The translations under genes were made by a program, and so were the position numbers. A stretch of 64,000 nucleotides of DNA. Source: Acinetobacter calcoaceticus ANC 3811 (GTDB lineage: Bacteria; Pseudomonadota; Gammaproteobacteria; Pseudomonadales; Moraxellaceae). The stretch is from contig NZ_KB976986.1 in assembly GCF_000399665.1 (NCBI RefSeq), forward strand, positions 1,864,773-1,928,772, read 5' to 3'. This document shows, piece after piece, positions 9,038-17,975 of this stretch. The notes under the pieces were generated by a model. It did no database searches, was not told the origin of the DNA, and saw only the letters and a list, made by a program, of their open reading frames with translations. Numbering within the stretch: the stretch's first letter is position 1; each line of letters opens with the position of its first letter.

Positions 9038-9438
9038 GTAATATTTACTCCAATTTATAGCAACCGTCGTAAATGCTTTAATAATATATAAATTATATGA
9101 TTATTAATTTAGTCCATTAAATCATGTTAAAAATATTATTAAACCACTTAAAACCTTATAAATTCCTTTTTAAAAGCTATTACCTATAACAATAAAAATT
9201 AATCATCAATCCTTTCCTTCATTATTATATTAGCCTACCCTCTATCAATATAATTTCAAAAGAAAATTAAAATATATAAATGAATTAAATATTTTAATTG
9301 TCTATCTTTTATAGAATAGAAGCAGGCTAATTAATTCCAGCTCAGCGAGCAAGATTGTGTTTATCCATGTACCAATCTTGCGTTAGCGATAATATAGTAT
9401 TCCTTCTTAAATTTGGTGAAATGTATAGTAATTTCCGC
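9038..9438. other. 401-bp intergenic region with one stem-loop
   Basis: No gene seen. The cycA-proximal half is very AT-rich and should hold the cycA promoter. A 9-bp perfect inverted repeat, GCAAGATTG at 9349-9357 and CAATCTTGC at 9373-9381, lies about 60 bp beyond the astA stop; it has no T tract, so it may be a 3'-end stabilising hairpin or factor-dependent terminator for astCA. Confidence 0.5.
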
Positions 9439-10533
9439 TTAATTAACAGCCATTCGAAAATGCTCAGTGGCTTTGAGTTTATTGACCACTTCTGGACTCG
9501 AAACCTGTTTAACTTGAACACTTAGCACCCGAACTAAAGCGCCATTTTCAATATTCAATTGTTTTGCTTGTTCTTTTGTTAACTGCAATATGTTTTGGTG
9601 CGGTTTGCTATACACAAGAATCGAGCGATAATTTTCATAATCATCATTGGCGACAATGTAAGCTTCATCCCCTACCGCAATATTTTCAGGTTGTTCAATT
9701 TGAACCGCTATAGACTGACTTTCTTTAATCGCCCGTAAATTTTCGATATCGGCCTGCAATGTCGCCCCACCATCAAAAATATCCACATACCCCTTATAGC
9801 GCAATCCTTCTTCTAGCAAGAGATTGTAGGCTGGTTGGGTATTTGGATGAACAATGCCTATCGCAGCTTTCGCATCGTCAGGTAACATGTCGACATAGAG
9901 TGGATGTCTTGGCATGAGCTCAGCAATAAAAGCCTTTTGCCCGACTCCACTCAAATAATCGGCTTTGGTAAATTCAATATTAAAAAACTTATGACCTACG
10001 GCATTCCAAAATGGTGATTGCCCATTTGCATCCGAATAGCCCCGCATTTCAGCAACAATCGTTTCTTCGAAATATTGGCGAAATGCTGACAGAAACAAGA
10101 AGCGAACTTTAGATAAAAATTTGCCATTTTTATTTAAGCGATAGTCTGGATCTAAAAATAGAGTACAAAGCTCGCTACAATTTGTATGATCATTACTCAA
10201 ATACAAAGTTGGTAAAGCGTTATAAACACTTAAGGGTTCAGATGCATGAACTTGGGTTCCTACATGAAAGTTGTACCAAGGCTCTTTTAAACCAAGTGCG
10301 ACTTCAATACCGCAAACACCGACAACTTTGTTGAGTTCAGTATCTTCTAAAACAAATAAATAGACCTGATCTGCTTTTGATAATTCGCCTGCGACAGTTT
10401 TACAAGCCCGCTCAATACGAGCAGCAAGTTTTTCCATATTGGGCTGCAAAGATGTCAAACCAAAACCCGCTTTTTTCGCCAACAGGTAAAGGTCATTAAC
10501 ATCTTTAGGTTCAATGTAGCGAATAATCATCAT
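9439..10533 (-). CDS. astA: Arginine/ornithine N-succinyltransferase
   Basis: 364 residues, slightly longer than E. coli AstA. It transfers succinyl from succinyl-CoA to the alpha-amino group of arginine (and in some bacteria ornithine), the first step of the succinyltransferase pathway. Family-specific stretches are [52 protein letters not shown] and [11 protein letters not shown]. It starts four bases inside the end of the astC-like gene (ATGA-type overlap at 10530-10533), so the two are co-translated. astB, astD and astE are not found on either side, so in this locus the pathway is incomplete. A full ast operon may exist elsewhere in the genome; that cannot be seen here. Confidence 0.92.
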   Translation of the reverse strand: MMIIRYIEPKDVNDLYLLAKKAGFGLTSLQPNMEKLAARIERACKTVAGELSKADQVYLFVLEDTELNKVVGVCGIEVALGLKEPWYNFHVGTQVHASEPLSVYNALPTLYLSNDHTNCSELCTLFLDPDYRLNKNGKFLSKVRFLFLSAFRQYFEETIVAEMRGYSDANGQSPFWNAVGHKFFNIEFTKADYLSGVGQKAFIAELMPRHPLYVDMLPDDAKAAIGIVHPNTQPAYNLLLEEGLRYKGYVDIFDGGATLQADIENLRAIKESQSIAVQIEQPENIAVGDEAYIVANDDYENYRSILVYSKPHQNILQLTKEQAKQLNIENGALVRVLSVQVKQVSSPEVVNKLKATEHFRMAVN

Positions 10534-11765
10534 GCTGCTTGTTCATCCTTTTGAATTTCCACAAAGCGAGCAAGCGCACGTTCAAAGCGTTGTAAGCCTT
10601 CATCAATATCAGCCAATGGAATAATCAAAGATGGTGTAAAACGTATAACGTTTGGACCAGCAATCAGACTCAGTAATCCTTCTTCACCTGCAAGGTTATT
10701 AATATCTTTTGCTTTACCAGCAAATTTGTCTTTTAAGGCACAGCCAATCAGTAGACCTTCACCACGAATCGACTCAAAGATTCCATATTTTTCATTCAAT
10801 TTATTTAATGCATTTTTATAGTAGTCATGACGTTCTTTGACGCCATTAAGCACTTCAGGCGTATTAATAAATTCAAATACTGCACCCGCAACTGCGCTTG
10901 CCAATGGATTACCACCGTAAGTCGTACCGTGCGTACCGACTGAAAAATGCTTAGCAAACTTATCAGTTGTTAGCATTGCGCCGACTGGGAAACCACCACC
11001 TAGTGCTTTTGCAGTCGTTAACACATCTGGAATAACGCCAGAATTCATGTAGGCATAAAGTGCGCCTGTACGGCCGACACCCGTTTGCACTTCATCAAAA
11101 ATAAGTAAGGCACCAAACTCATCACATAGTGCACGCAAACCTTTTAAAAATTCGATGTCCGCTGGAATAACACCGCCTTCACCTTGGATTGGTTCAACAA
11201 TCACTGCACATGTTTGCTCATTAATTACTGCTTTTGCAGCTTCTAAATCGTTAAATGCAACGTGGTTAATTCCGTTTGGAAGTGGTGCAAAGTCTTGTGA
11301 ATATTTAGGTTGACCACCCGCTGAAACGGTAAATAAAGTACGACCATGGAAAGCATTATTAAATGCCACAATGCCGCTTTTACCCGCAACGCCACTGTCT
11401 AAACCAACTTTACGAGCTAGTTTGAGTGCTGCTTCATTGGCTTCAGCACCTGAGTTACAGAAGAAAACCTTGTCTGCAAATGTATTTTCTGTGAGTTGTT
11501 TTGCAAGGCGTAGAACGGGTTCATTGGTATAACCATTGCCTACATGCCAAAGTTTTGTCGCTTGTTCTGTTAAAGCATTCACTGCCACTGGATGCGCATG
11601 ACCTAATGCGTTTACTGCAATCCCGCCTGCAAAATCGATATATTCTTTATTTTCTTGATCCCAGATACGTGAACCTTCACCACGTACCGGAATGAAATTT
11701 GCCGGTGCAAAAACTGGAACCATCCACTCGTTAAAGTCACTACGTGAAACTGCAAAATTATTCAT
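10530..11765 (-). CDS. astC: Succinylornithine/acetylornithine aminotransferase
   Basis: 411-residue class-III PLP aminotransferase. The N-terminus ([20 protein letters not shown]) and most of the body follow E. coli AstC more than typical ArgD. The PLP lysine lies in [13 protein letters not shown], and GEGGVIPA and [12 protein letters not shown] are present. AstC converts N2-succinylornithine plus 2-oxoglutarate to succinylglutamate semialdehyde. First gene of a two-gene operon with astA, and divergent from an Lrp/AsnC regulator across 136 bp, which probably controls it in response to an amino acid. ArgD activity on acetylornithine is likely as well, as AstC and ArgD overlap in specificity. 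Confidence 0.9.
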   Translation of the reverse strand: MNNFAVSRSDFNEWMVPVFAPANFIPVRGEGSRIWDQENKEYIDFAGGIAVNALGHAHPVAVNALTEQATKLWHVGNGYTNEPVLRLAKQLTENTFADKVFFCNSGAEANEAALKLARKVGLDSGVAGKSGIVAFNNAFHGRTLFTVSAGGQPKYSQDFAPLPNGINHVAFNDLEAAKAVINEQTCAVIVEPIQGEGGVIPADIEFLKGLRALCDEFGALLIFDEVQTGVGRTGALYAYMNSGVIPDVLTTAKALGGGFPVGAMLTTDKFAKHFSVGTHGTTYGGNPLASAVAGAVFEFINTPEVLNGVKERHDYYKNALNKLNEKYGIFESIRGEGLLIGCALKDKFAGKAKDINNLAGEEGLLSLIAGPNVIRFTPSLIIPLADIDEGLQRFERALARFVEIQKDEQAA

Positions 11766-11901
11766 TTTATCTAGTCCATTAAATTAAAATTATGAGGGTT
11801 AGCTGATGACCCTATTATTCAAAATCAAATTGATTCACAAAATTTGTAATTCAGTCAAAAATGAATTATTTTTTACCAATCTGATAATTGACAATTACAA
11901 T

Positions 11902-12324
11902 ATGGATAACATTGATCAAATTATTTTAGGTTTACTTAAAGATAACGCACGGATGTCTGTTACCGAGTTAGCCGAAAAAGTTCACGTTTCACGCGCAACC
12001 GTCAAAAAGAAAATCGAGTATTTGGAGTCTTCGGGCATCATTACCGGATATACGGTACGGTTTAAACCTAATGCTGAACGGAATGTCATCCGTGCGTGGA
12101 TGAGCATTATGGTTGAAGGCACTAAAGCACAGTCTGTGATTAAAGAATTACGCCTAGAAAGTGCCGTGGAATGTCTACATAAAACCAATGGCAAATGGGA
12201 CATTTTGGTCGAGCTACGCTCTGACACCTTAGAAAACTTCGACAAAGTTTTAGAAAGAATTAGGAATATTTCAGGTATTTATAACAGTGAAACCAGCATT
12301 CTGCTTGCGAGTCATAAAACCTGA
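11902..12324 (+). CDS. Lrp/AsnC family transcriptional regulator
   Basis: 140 residues from ATG 11902. Upstream in-frame codons to 11806 are open, but the family always begins with a leading aspartate pattern, here MDNIDQIILGLLKDNARMSV, so the later start is chosen although its ribosome site is weak. N-terminal HTH (ELAEKVHVSRATVKKKIEYL, about residues 20-45) and C-terminal RAM/ligand domain are complete. Lrp-type regulators respond to amino acids and bend DNA. Position, divergent from astCA and upstream of the aldehyde dehydrogenase, makes it the likely local regulator of arginine/ornithine or polyamine use. Target genes are inference. Confidence 0.88.
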   Translation: MDNIDQIILGLLKDNARMSVTELAEKVHVSRATVKKKIEYLESSGIITGYTVRFKPNAERNVIRAWMSIMVEGTKAQSVIKELRLESAVECLHKTNGKWDILVELRSDTLENFDKVLERIRNISGIYNSETSILLASHKT

Positions 12325-12652
12325 TAATTCACTTTAATTTCAATTAATAAGAACTCGAAATTGATGAGCTAAACACAAGGTTTGGCTCATCAAGCTGCTC
12401 TCGATTAGCAAAATTCCTCTATTGTCTTTCATCAAATCTACTGAATTAGTACAACGATGAGCCTGCTCTAAAAATATTCAATAAATTTTTAATTTTTTAA
12501 AACAATAAAATCAAAAACTTAAAATCTAATTTGATTTAAATTCCAACTTTTTTCACTCACTCCTCTTATTAAAGCATTTGACAGAAAATTTAAAACATAA
12601 TACATATAGTATTATATGTTATATGTTAAAAACCTAAGGACAAGGTATAAAA
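12325..12652. other. 328-bp intergenic region upstream of the patD-like gene
   Basis: No gene seen. A 9-bp inverted repeat (TTGATGAGC near 12361 and GCTCATCAA near 12385) shortly after the lrp stop may end that transcript. The rest is AT-rich and holds the promoter for the aldehyde dehydrogenase, including the palindrome listed separately. Confidence 0.5.
12602..12619. promoter_or_regulatory. Perfect inverted repeat ahead of the patD-like gene, candidate operator
   Basis: ACATATA (12602-12608), spacer GTAT, TATATGT (12613-12619). It lies 33 bp before the start codon of the dehydrogenase, in the region expected for the promoter. Either the neighbouring Lrp-type or GntR-type regulator could bind it; FadR-type GntR sites are short AT-rich palindromes with a small spacer. 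Confidence 0.4.
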
Positions 12653-14083
12653 ATGGCTAAAACTCAACTAAAACACTTTATTAACGGCGAATATGTTGCT
12701 AGCAAAGGAAATGATTATTTCGACTTAGTCAGCCCAGTGACTGGTGAAGTTTATGCACAATCACCAAATGCAACTGAGGCAGAAGTTGATGCAGCTTATG
12801 CTGCTGCAAAAGAAGCATTTAAAATTTGGGGACGCAGCACACCTTCAACTCGTCAAAAAGCATTACTGAATTTGGCAGATGCTATTGAAGCAAATGCGGA
12901 GCGTTTAATTGAGGCTCAGAGTCGTAATACGGGTCAGTTAAAACACTTAATTGCATCTGAAGAAGTAGGTGCATCGGCAGATCAGGTTCGTTTCTTTGCA
13001 GGTGCTGCCCGTTTACTTAATGGCACAGCTTCAGGTGAATATTTAGAAGGCCTAACCTCTTCTATTCGCCGCGAACCAGTTGGTGTAGTTGGTCAAGTTA
13101 CGCCTTGGAACTATCCACTCATGATGGCTGTGTGGAAAATTGCTCCTGCTTTGGCTGCGGGTAACACAGTGGTACTTAAACCAAGTGACACAACACCAGA
13201 AAGCACCCTTTTACTGGCAGAAATTGCTGCACCTTTTTTCCCTAAAGGTGCATTTAACGTGGTGTTAGGCCAAGCTCAGGTAGGTTCAAAAGTTGTATCC
13301 CATAAAACCCCTGCACTTGTTTCTATTACAGGTTCGGTTCGTGCCGGATTACAAGTTGCAGCTTCTGCCGCTGCAAATTTAGCAAAAGCTCACCTTGAGC
13401 TTGGTGGTAAAGCACCTGTCGTGGTTTTTGAAGATGCGGACATCGATAAAGCAGTTGAAATGATTGCATTAACCGGCTATTTCAACGCAGGCCAAGACTG
13501 TACTGCGGCAACACGCGTGATTGTGGCTGAAGCAGTTCATGATGAGTTTTTAGGCAAATTAGTTGAAGCTGCAAAAAATACCCGTTTTGGTGAACCCGAT
13601 GATCAAGATGCACTTTATGGTCCACTCAACAATGCTAACCAATTAAAAAATGTTAAAGCCTTTATTGACAACTTGCCTGCTCACGCCAAAGTTGAAACAG
13701 GCGGAAAACAGGCAGACCGCCCAGGCTTCTATTTTGAACCAACTGTTATTAGTGGCTTAAAACAACACGATGAAGCCATTCAGAATGAAATTTTTGGACC
13801 AGTGATTACCGTTCAAAAATTTACCGATGAAAATGATGCAATTGAAAAAGCCAACGATATTGAATATGGCCTAGCTTCAAGTGTTTGGACCACAGATCAC
13901 GCCCGCGCAACTCGTCTGTCTCGTGAACTCGATTTCGGTACAGTTTGGATCAACACCCATATTCCTCTCACCGCAGAAATGCCACACGGCGGCTTCAAAA
14001 AGTCAGGTTATGGTAAAGATTTATCTGGCTACGGTTTTGAAGAATATACCCGTGTTAAACATGTGATGAGTTCAAACGAATAA
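12653..14083 (+). CDS. patD: Gamma-aminobutyraldehyde dehydrogenase-type ALDH
   Basis: 476 residues, NAD-dependent aldehyde dehydrogenase close to E. coli PatD (YdcW), which oxidises 4-aminobutyraldehyde to GABA in putrescine breakdown. Catalytic Glu is residue 249 (HLELGGKAP) and catalytic Cys residue 283 (NAGQDCTAA); the neighbouring RFFAGAARLLNG, GEYLEG and EMPHGGFKKSGYGKD motifs are typical. AAGGACAAGG precedes the start. It is the first of a run of plus-strand catabolic genes that includes a PuuP-like importer and a PuuB-like oxidase, so a polyamine or omega-amino aldehyde substrate is likely. It might instead supply the missing AstD step for succinylglutamate semialdehyde; the sequence argues more for PatD. 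Confidence 0.8.
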   Translation: MAKTQLKHFINGEYVASKGNDYFDLVSPVTGEVYAQSPNATEAEVDAAYAAAKEAFKIWGRSTPSTRQKALLNLADAIEANAERLIEAQSRNTGQLKHLIASEEVGASADQVRFFAGAARLLNGTASGEYLEGLTSSIRREPVGVVGQVTPWNYPLMMAVWKIAPALAAGNTVVLKPSDTTPESTLLLAEIAAPFFPKGAFNVVLGQAQVGSKVVSHKTPALVSITGSVRAGLQVAASAAANLAKAHLELGGKAPVVVFEDADIDKAVEMIALTGYFNAGQDCTAATRVIVAEAVHDEFLGKLVEAAKNTRFGEPDDQDALYGPLNNANQLKNVKAFIDNLPAHAKVETGGKQADRPGFYFEPTVISGLKQHDEAIQNEIFGPVITVQKFTDENDAIEKANDIEYGLASSVWTTDHARATRLSRELDFGTVWINTHIPLTAEMPHGGFKKSGYGKDLSGYGFEEYTRVKHVMSSNE

Positions 14084-14111
14084 TAACAATGAGTTGTGAA
14101 AGGAGATCAAA

Positions 14112-14882
14112 ATGAATAAACAAGAAATGAAAGACTTGGTGACTAAAGCCCATCACGAGCTATTTAATTTGCACGACACTACTGCTTTGGATCGTTATTT
14201 TTCTGAAGATTTTATAGAGCACTCACCACTGGTTGCAAATGGTGTTTCAGGTCTTCGCCAACTTGTAGAAGACTGCCCCGACATGCAACATGAAGCTGTG
14301 CGTGTATTGGCAGATGGTGACTTGGTCGCAATTCATGGCCGCTTTCAGGGATTAGATGAAAACCCTTTAGTTGGTTTTGATATTTACCGAGTGAAAGATG
14401 GCAAAATTGTGGAACATTGGGATGGACTGGTAGCAGAAGCAACGCCGAATATAAGTGGTCGAACACAATTAGATGGTCCAACCGAAATCGTGACTCACCA
14501 TGATTCGGAGAAGAATCGTAAGATTGTGACCTCTTTCTTTAAGAAATCATTAATTGATGGCAATTACGAAGCATTTAAAGAATACACCCACAACGATCAG
14601 TTCATTCAACATAGTCCAGATATTGGTGATGGTGTTAAGGCAGTCATTGATTTTTTGAACAATATCCGTAATGAAGGACAAGGTTTGGTATACTCCAAAA
14701 CTCATCGCTCCATTGCTGATGGTCAATTTGTATTGACACATTCCGAAGGAAATATTGCTGGAAATCGACATGCCTATTTTGAACTGTGGCGTGTAGATAA
14801 CGGCAAAATTGTTGAACTTTGGGATGCAATACCAGCTGTGCCTGAAGATGAACAGGCAGTCCATCAATATGGCGTGTTTTAA
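14112..14882 (+). CDS. Tandem NTF2-like (SnoaL-type) domain protein
   Basis: 256 residues built of two NTF2-like/SnoaL folds, about 1-125 and 132-250. Both repeats carry the same succession: an opening helix (HELFNLHDTTALDRYFSEDF / SLIDGNYEAFKEYTHNDQF), an HSP element (EHSPLVANG / QHSPDIGDG), and a strand ending in DGKIVEHWDG / NGKIVELWDA. Such proteins are small-molecule isomerases, hydrolases or binding proteins; single-domain members are common, the duplication less so. A strong AAAGGAGATC ribosome site precedes the ATG, 28 bp after the dehydrogenase, so the two are probably one operon. Its role in the pathway is unknown; an unstable imine or aldehyde intermediate is a possible ligand. Confidence 0.8.
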   Translation: MNKQEMKDLVTKAHHELFNLHDTTALDRYFSEDFIEHSPLVANGVSGLRQLVEDCPDMQHEAVRVLADGDLVAIHGRFQGLDENPLVGFDIYRVKDGKIVEHWDGLVAEATPNISGRTQLDGPTEIVTHHDSEKNRKIVTSFFKKSLIDGNYEAFKEYTHNDQFIQHSPDIGDGVKAVIDFLNNIRNEGQGLVYSKTHRSIADGQFVLTHSEGNIAGNRHAYFELWRVDNGKIVELWDAIPAVPEDEQAVHQYGVF

Positions 14883-14900
14883 TCATTTATCCGTTTCATT

Positions 14901-14925
14901 AAGCTAAGTCACTGACTTAGCTTTT
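14901..14925 (+). terminator. Terminator after the NTF2-like gene
   Basis: AAGCTAAGT (14901-14909) pairs with ACTTAGCTT (14915-14923) around a 5-nt loop, followed by a short T run. It lies just ahead of the GntR gene and may partly separate the two. Confidence 0.65.
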
Positions 14926-14937
14926 AGAGAATTCGCC

Positions 14938-15657
14938 ATGTCAGCATATACGATAATTTTTGCACCTATCGCTCAGGCAACTCGATCGGAACAAGTTGTA
15001 GAACGCTTGGAAAATGCAATTATCTCTGGATTGCTCAAAAGCAATGAACAACTTCCTAACGAGGCGGATCTAGCTCGCTTAATGGGAGTGTCACCCATTA
15101 CCGTTCGTGAAGCGTTAAATACTTTACGCGTAAAGGGTCTGATTGATACACGACGCGGGCGAAACGGCGGAAGCTTTGTTTGCGAGTTACCTTCCGATTT
15201 ACTCTTAAACAAGCATCCTCTACGTCAAGCTTCAAATGAATATCTGGCTGATTTAGGTGAGTTTCATAGTGCAATTTTAAGCCATGGTGCATATTTGGCA
15301 GCACAAAGAACCACCGAATATGAACTAAACAAAATCAAAGAGCTTATTGAACAATTTGAACAGGCCGTTGAAGCAGACACACGAGCGCAACTTGATTTAC
15401 GTTGTTTGCTGACCCTCACCTCTTTTGCTCAATCAGCTCGACTGGCAAATCAAGAGTTAACCATACAAGCCGAATGGGCACCGCTCATTGCTGTGCTTTA
15501 CCAAGATGATCAATTTCATCAACTGGTCGTTGTGCAATACCACCAACTTTTATCATCTTTTGTTCAAGCCAATGAAGATGATGCTGTTATTCAAGCACGA
15601 AAAATAATTTCGATGCTAACGGATCAAATGCTTCGATATAAGTTATCTATCGAATAA
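14938..15657 (+). CDS. FadR-subfamily GntR transcriptional regulator
   Basis: 239 residues. The N-terminal winged helix (about residues 17-80) has the GntR signature: LENAIISGLLKSNEQLPNEA, then a recognition helix in MGVSPITVREALNTLRVKGLI and wing TRRGRNGGSFV. The C-terminal part is all-helical, FCD-like, but the usual metal-binding Asp/His set with the FH element is not evident, so the effector pocket is diverged. It sits inside the catabolic cluster and is the obvious candidate repressor for it. A 5-bp loop terminator precedes it and the ribosome site is weak, suggesting low expression. Confidence 0.85.
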   Translation: MSAYTIIFAPIAQATRSEQVVERLENAIISGLLKSNEQLPNEADLARLMGVSPITVREALNTLRVKGLIDTRRGRNGGSFVCELPSDLLLNKHPLRQASNEYLADLGEFHSAILSHGAYLAAQRTTEYELNKIKELIEQFEQAVEADTRAQLDLRCLLTLTSFAQSARLANQELTIQAEWAPLIAVLYQDDQFHQLVVVQYHQLLSSFVQANEDDAVIQARKIISMLTDQMLRYKLSIE

Positions 15658-15722
15658 AAATAATAAAACAGAGCGCTTATCAAATATCGAGTGAGAAATA
15701 CGGAATTTTAGGAGTTATAGGA

Positions 15723-16430
15723 ATGACCCAACATTTAGATATAGAAGAGCTTCAAAATTTGTTAAAGACGGTGGTTGAGGAAACGACAGCCATTACAGAA
15801 AATCTGGCAACCAAAGCGAGCAAAATACTATCCAAACATGAACCTGAAAAAACAAAAGACGTTAAGCTTTCAGGTTCAGAACGTTCAGCATTGCAAAAAG
15901 AAATTAAAAAGGCCTTACAAGAAAGCCATTACAGTCAAGGTATTGGCTTTGCAAGTTATAGCCCTGCAACGCAAGAAGAACAAGATTATTGGACACTAGA
16001 ATGGTGGTATAAAAAAGAAGATCAGTTACAACAAGCCAAACTTGAAAACTATCAAAATGCTCAGCGATTTTTAGATTTTCGCTCTTTTGAATGGTTCCAT
16101 AAACCTGCTCAAAATAAAAGTCCGTGCATCCATGGGCCTTACGTCGACTATATCTGTAATGGTGCATATACCATCACTCTTGCCCATCCGGTCATGATTC
16201 GTGATCAATTTATCGGTGTAATTGCCACCGACATTTTAGTTTCAGCACTCGAAAAACTACTCATGCCGAAGCTGAAAAACATCAAACAAAAAGCAATCGT
16301 CATCAACGATTCTTCTCGAGTCATTACTTCAAATGACGTCACCATCAGAACAGGCACATTATTTAAAGGTCAAAAACCCGAGCAGGTTCTCTCACGACCG
16401 TGTCAATCTTTCCAACTGGTCGTGATCTAG
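15723..16430 (+). CDS. Soluble Cache/PDC sensor-domain protein
   Basis: 235 residues without signal peptide or membrane helix. Residues about 75-215 form a Cache-like (PDC sensor) fold: an FASY segment, YNAQRFL-like helix region, GPYVDYICNGAYTITLAHPVM and the strand IGVIATDILVSALEKLL typical of Cache domains. Cache domains normally sit outside the membrane in receptors; a free cytoplasmic copy is unusual but occurs in amino-acid and polyamine gene clusters. Good ribosome site (TAGGAGTTATAGG) before the ATG, 65 bp after the GntR gene, so the two may form an operon. It may bind the substrate or product of the cluster, perhaps informing the regulator; this is inference. Confidence 0.75.
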   Translation: MTQHLDIEELQNLLKTVVEETTAITENLATKASKILSKHEPEKTKDVKLSGSERSALQKEIKKALQESHYSQGIGFASYSPATQEEQDYWTLEWWYKKEDQLQQAKLENYQNAQRFLDFRSFEWFHKPAQNKSPCIHGPYVDYICNGAYTITLAHPVMIRDQFIGVIATDILVSALEKLLMPKLKNIKQKAIVINDSSRVITSNDVTIRTGTLFKGQKPEQVLSRPCQSFQLVVI

Positions 16431-16625
16431 AGCGAAGTCAAAGATATAAATATTTGATCTTACTTTAGAGCATCACCAAGGCGAAACAGCACCTTAAGCC
16501 CTAGCTTTTGTACAAACTTTCTCCAGATAGACGTGTTTATTCAGGTCTAGGGGAATTTTTGGCTCAAAAATAGCATCGCTTTTCCGGATGAAAAGCAAAA
16601 CAACGAAATTTGAGGTTGAAATGAC
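16431..16625 (+). promoter_or_regulatory. 195-bp leader with several stem-loops upstream of the PuuP-like gene
   Basis: The gap can form a perfect 7-bp hairpin, GCTTTTC (16578-16584) with GAAAAGC (16590-16596), close to the start codon, and a longer-range pairing CCCTAG (near 16500) with CTAGGG (near 16547), with AGAC/GTCT inside it. This layering suggests a structured 5' leader. It does not match any riboswitch consensus I can recall with confidence. Confidence 0.35.
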
Positions 16626-17957
16626 ATGGAAAATAAAACGTCTTCCTTAAAAAAACTGTCTCTTTGGCAAGTCACGATTATTGGTATTGCCTACATGACG
16701 CCCATGACGGTGTTTGATACTTTCGGTATTGTCTCTGGCATTACCAATGGACATGTACCACTCGCATATTTACTCGCACTTGGTGCCATGCTACTCACCG
16801 CTTGGAGCTATGCAAGATTCAGCAAAAATTCAGAAAAATCAGGCTCAGCATATAGCTACACAGCTGAAAGTTTAGGACCTAAAAGCGGTTTCTTTGTCGG
16901 CTGGTGTTCTCTACTCGATTATTTATTATTACCCCTCATTAATGTTTTGCTAGCTGCAATTTATCTCACAGCCCTTATTCCAAGTCTGCCTTATTGGTTT
17001 TGGGTGTTTGTATCGGCGGGTCTAGTCACTTTAGTAAATTGTTTCCGCATTCGGTTACTCGCCAATTTAAGTCTCGTGTTTGTATTTGCACCCATCATAC
17101 TCATGGTCATTTTTGTTTATTTAGTGATTCAGGGTATTGGCTCGACTCAAGGTTATGAGCATGTGCTTACGTTGGCCCCACTCTGGCATGAGCAGCAATC
17201 TATACTACCGCTCGTTGCGGGTGCCTCAGTTTTGTGCTTTTCATTTTTGGGCTTTGATGCGGTTACCACACTCTCAAATGAAACCAAACAACCTACTAAA
17301 AATATTCCCAGAGCAGTCATGTTAACAACACTGGTTGGTGGGTTCATTTTCTTTACAGCCGCTTGGTTTATTCAACTTTATTTTCCAAATAATCTGCGCT
17401 TCCAGCACCCTACTGAAGCACTGCCTGAAATTGTACTGTATGTCGGTGGTGCATTCTTCCAATCCGTATTCTTATGCGGACAAATTATGAACACAGTCGC
17501 CTCTGGCCTTGCCTCACATGCCAGCGCTTCGCGTTTACTGTATATAATGGGCACCGATAATATTTTCCCTAAAAAGTATTTTGGGACAATTCACATCTCC
17601 TTAGGTACACCATTTTTTTCGGTTTTATTTGTTGGTCTTATTTCAATGTCCGCGGTTTTTCTAGATTTAGCACAAGTCGTAAGCCTCATTAGCTTTGGTG
17701 CACTAGTCGCTTTTACAGCTGTAAATTTCTCAGTTTTTATGAAGTTTTATATTAAAGATAAACAGCGCTCTGGGTTTAAAAATAAATTTCTAAATCTCTT
17801 TTTACCATTTATCTCAGTCATCAGCATTATTTGCCTCTGGCTTAACCTTGATTCATCTTCACTCACTTTCGGATGTTTCTGGTTATCGCTAGGTATTCTT
17901 TTATTTATCTATAAAACGATTAAAAAACAAAGTATTGCAATTAGTAATGCTTATTAA
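16626..17957 (+). CDS. APC-family permease, PuuP-like
   Basis: 443-residue amino-acid/polyamine permease of the APC superfamily with about 12 helices. The N-terminal LSLWQVTIIGIAYMTPMTVF and GSAYSYTAESLGPKSGFFVGW, and the later FLGFDAVTTLSNETKQPTKN, follow the putrescine importer PuuP and its relatives. It should bring a polyamine or amino acid into the cytoplasm by proton symport. It is followed 18 bp later by a PuuB-like oxidase, which is the arrangement expected for an uptake-oxidation pair. The leader upstream may regulate it. Exact substrate is not shown. Confidence 0.8.
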   Translation: MENKTSSLKKLSLWQVTIIGIAYMTPMTVFDTFGIVSGITNGHVPLAYLLALGAMLLTAWSYARFSKNSEKSGSAYSYTAESLGPKSGFFVGWCSLLDYLLLPLINVLLAAIYLTALIPSLPYWFWVFVSAGLVTLVNCFRIRLLANLSLVFVFAPIILMVIFVYLVIQGIGSTQGYEHVLTLAPLWHEQQSILPLVAGASVLCFSFLGFDAVTTLSNETKQPTKNIPRAVMLTTLVGGFIFFTAAWFIQLYFPNNLRFQHPTEALPEIVLYVGGAFFQSVFLCGQIMNTVASGLASHASASRLLYIMGTDNIFPKKYFGTIHISLGTPFFSVLFVGLISMSAVFLDLAQVVSLISFGALVAFTAVNFSVFMKFYIKDKQRSGFKNKFLNLFLPFISVISIICLWLNLDSSSLTFGCFWLSLGILLFIYKTIKKQSIAISNAY

Positions 17958-17975
17958 TTTTTAAGGAACTTTGTC

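Noticed and set aside
12653..14083. AstD identity for the aldehyde dehydrogenase near astCA
   Set aside because: Sequence landmarks fit PatD (GAARLLNG, EMPHGG) better; AstD function remains only a possibility.
14550..14867. Antisense frame of 105 codons inside the NTF2-like gene
   Set aside because: Opposite-strand shadow of a well-supported gene.
16431..16625. Guanidine or other known riboswitch
   Set aside because: The CTAGGGG segment is in the wrong place and the conserved loops of ykkC-type RNAs are missing.
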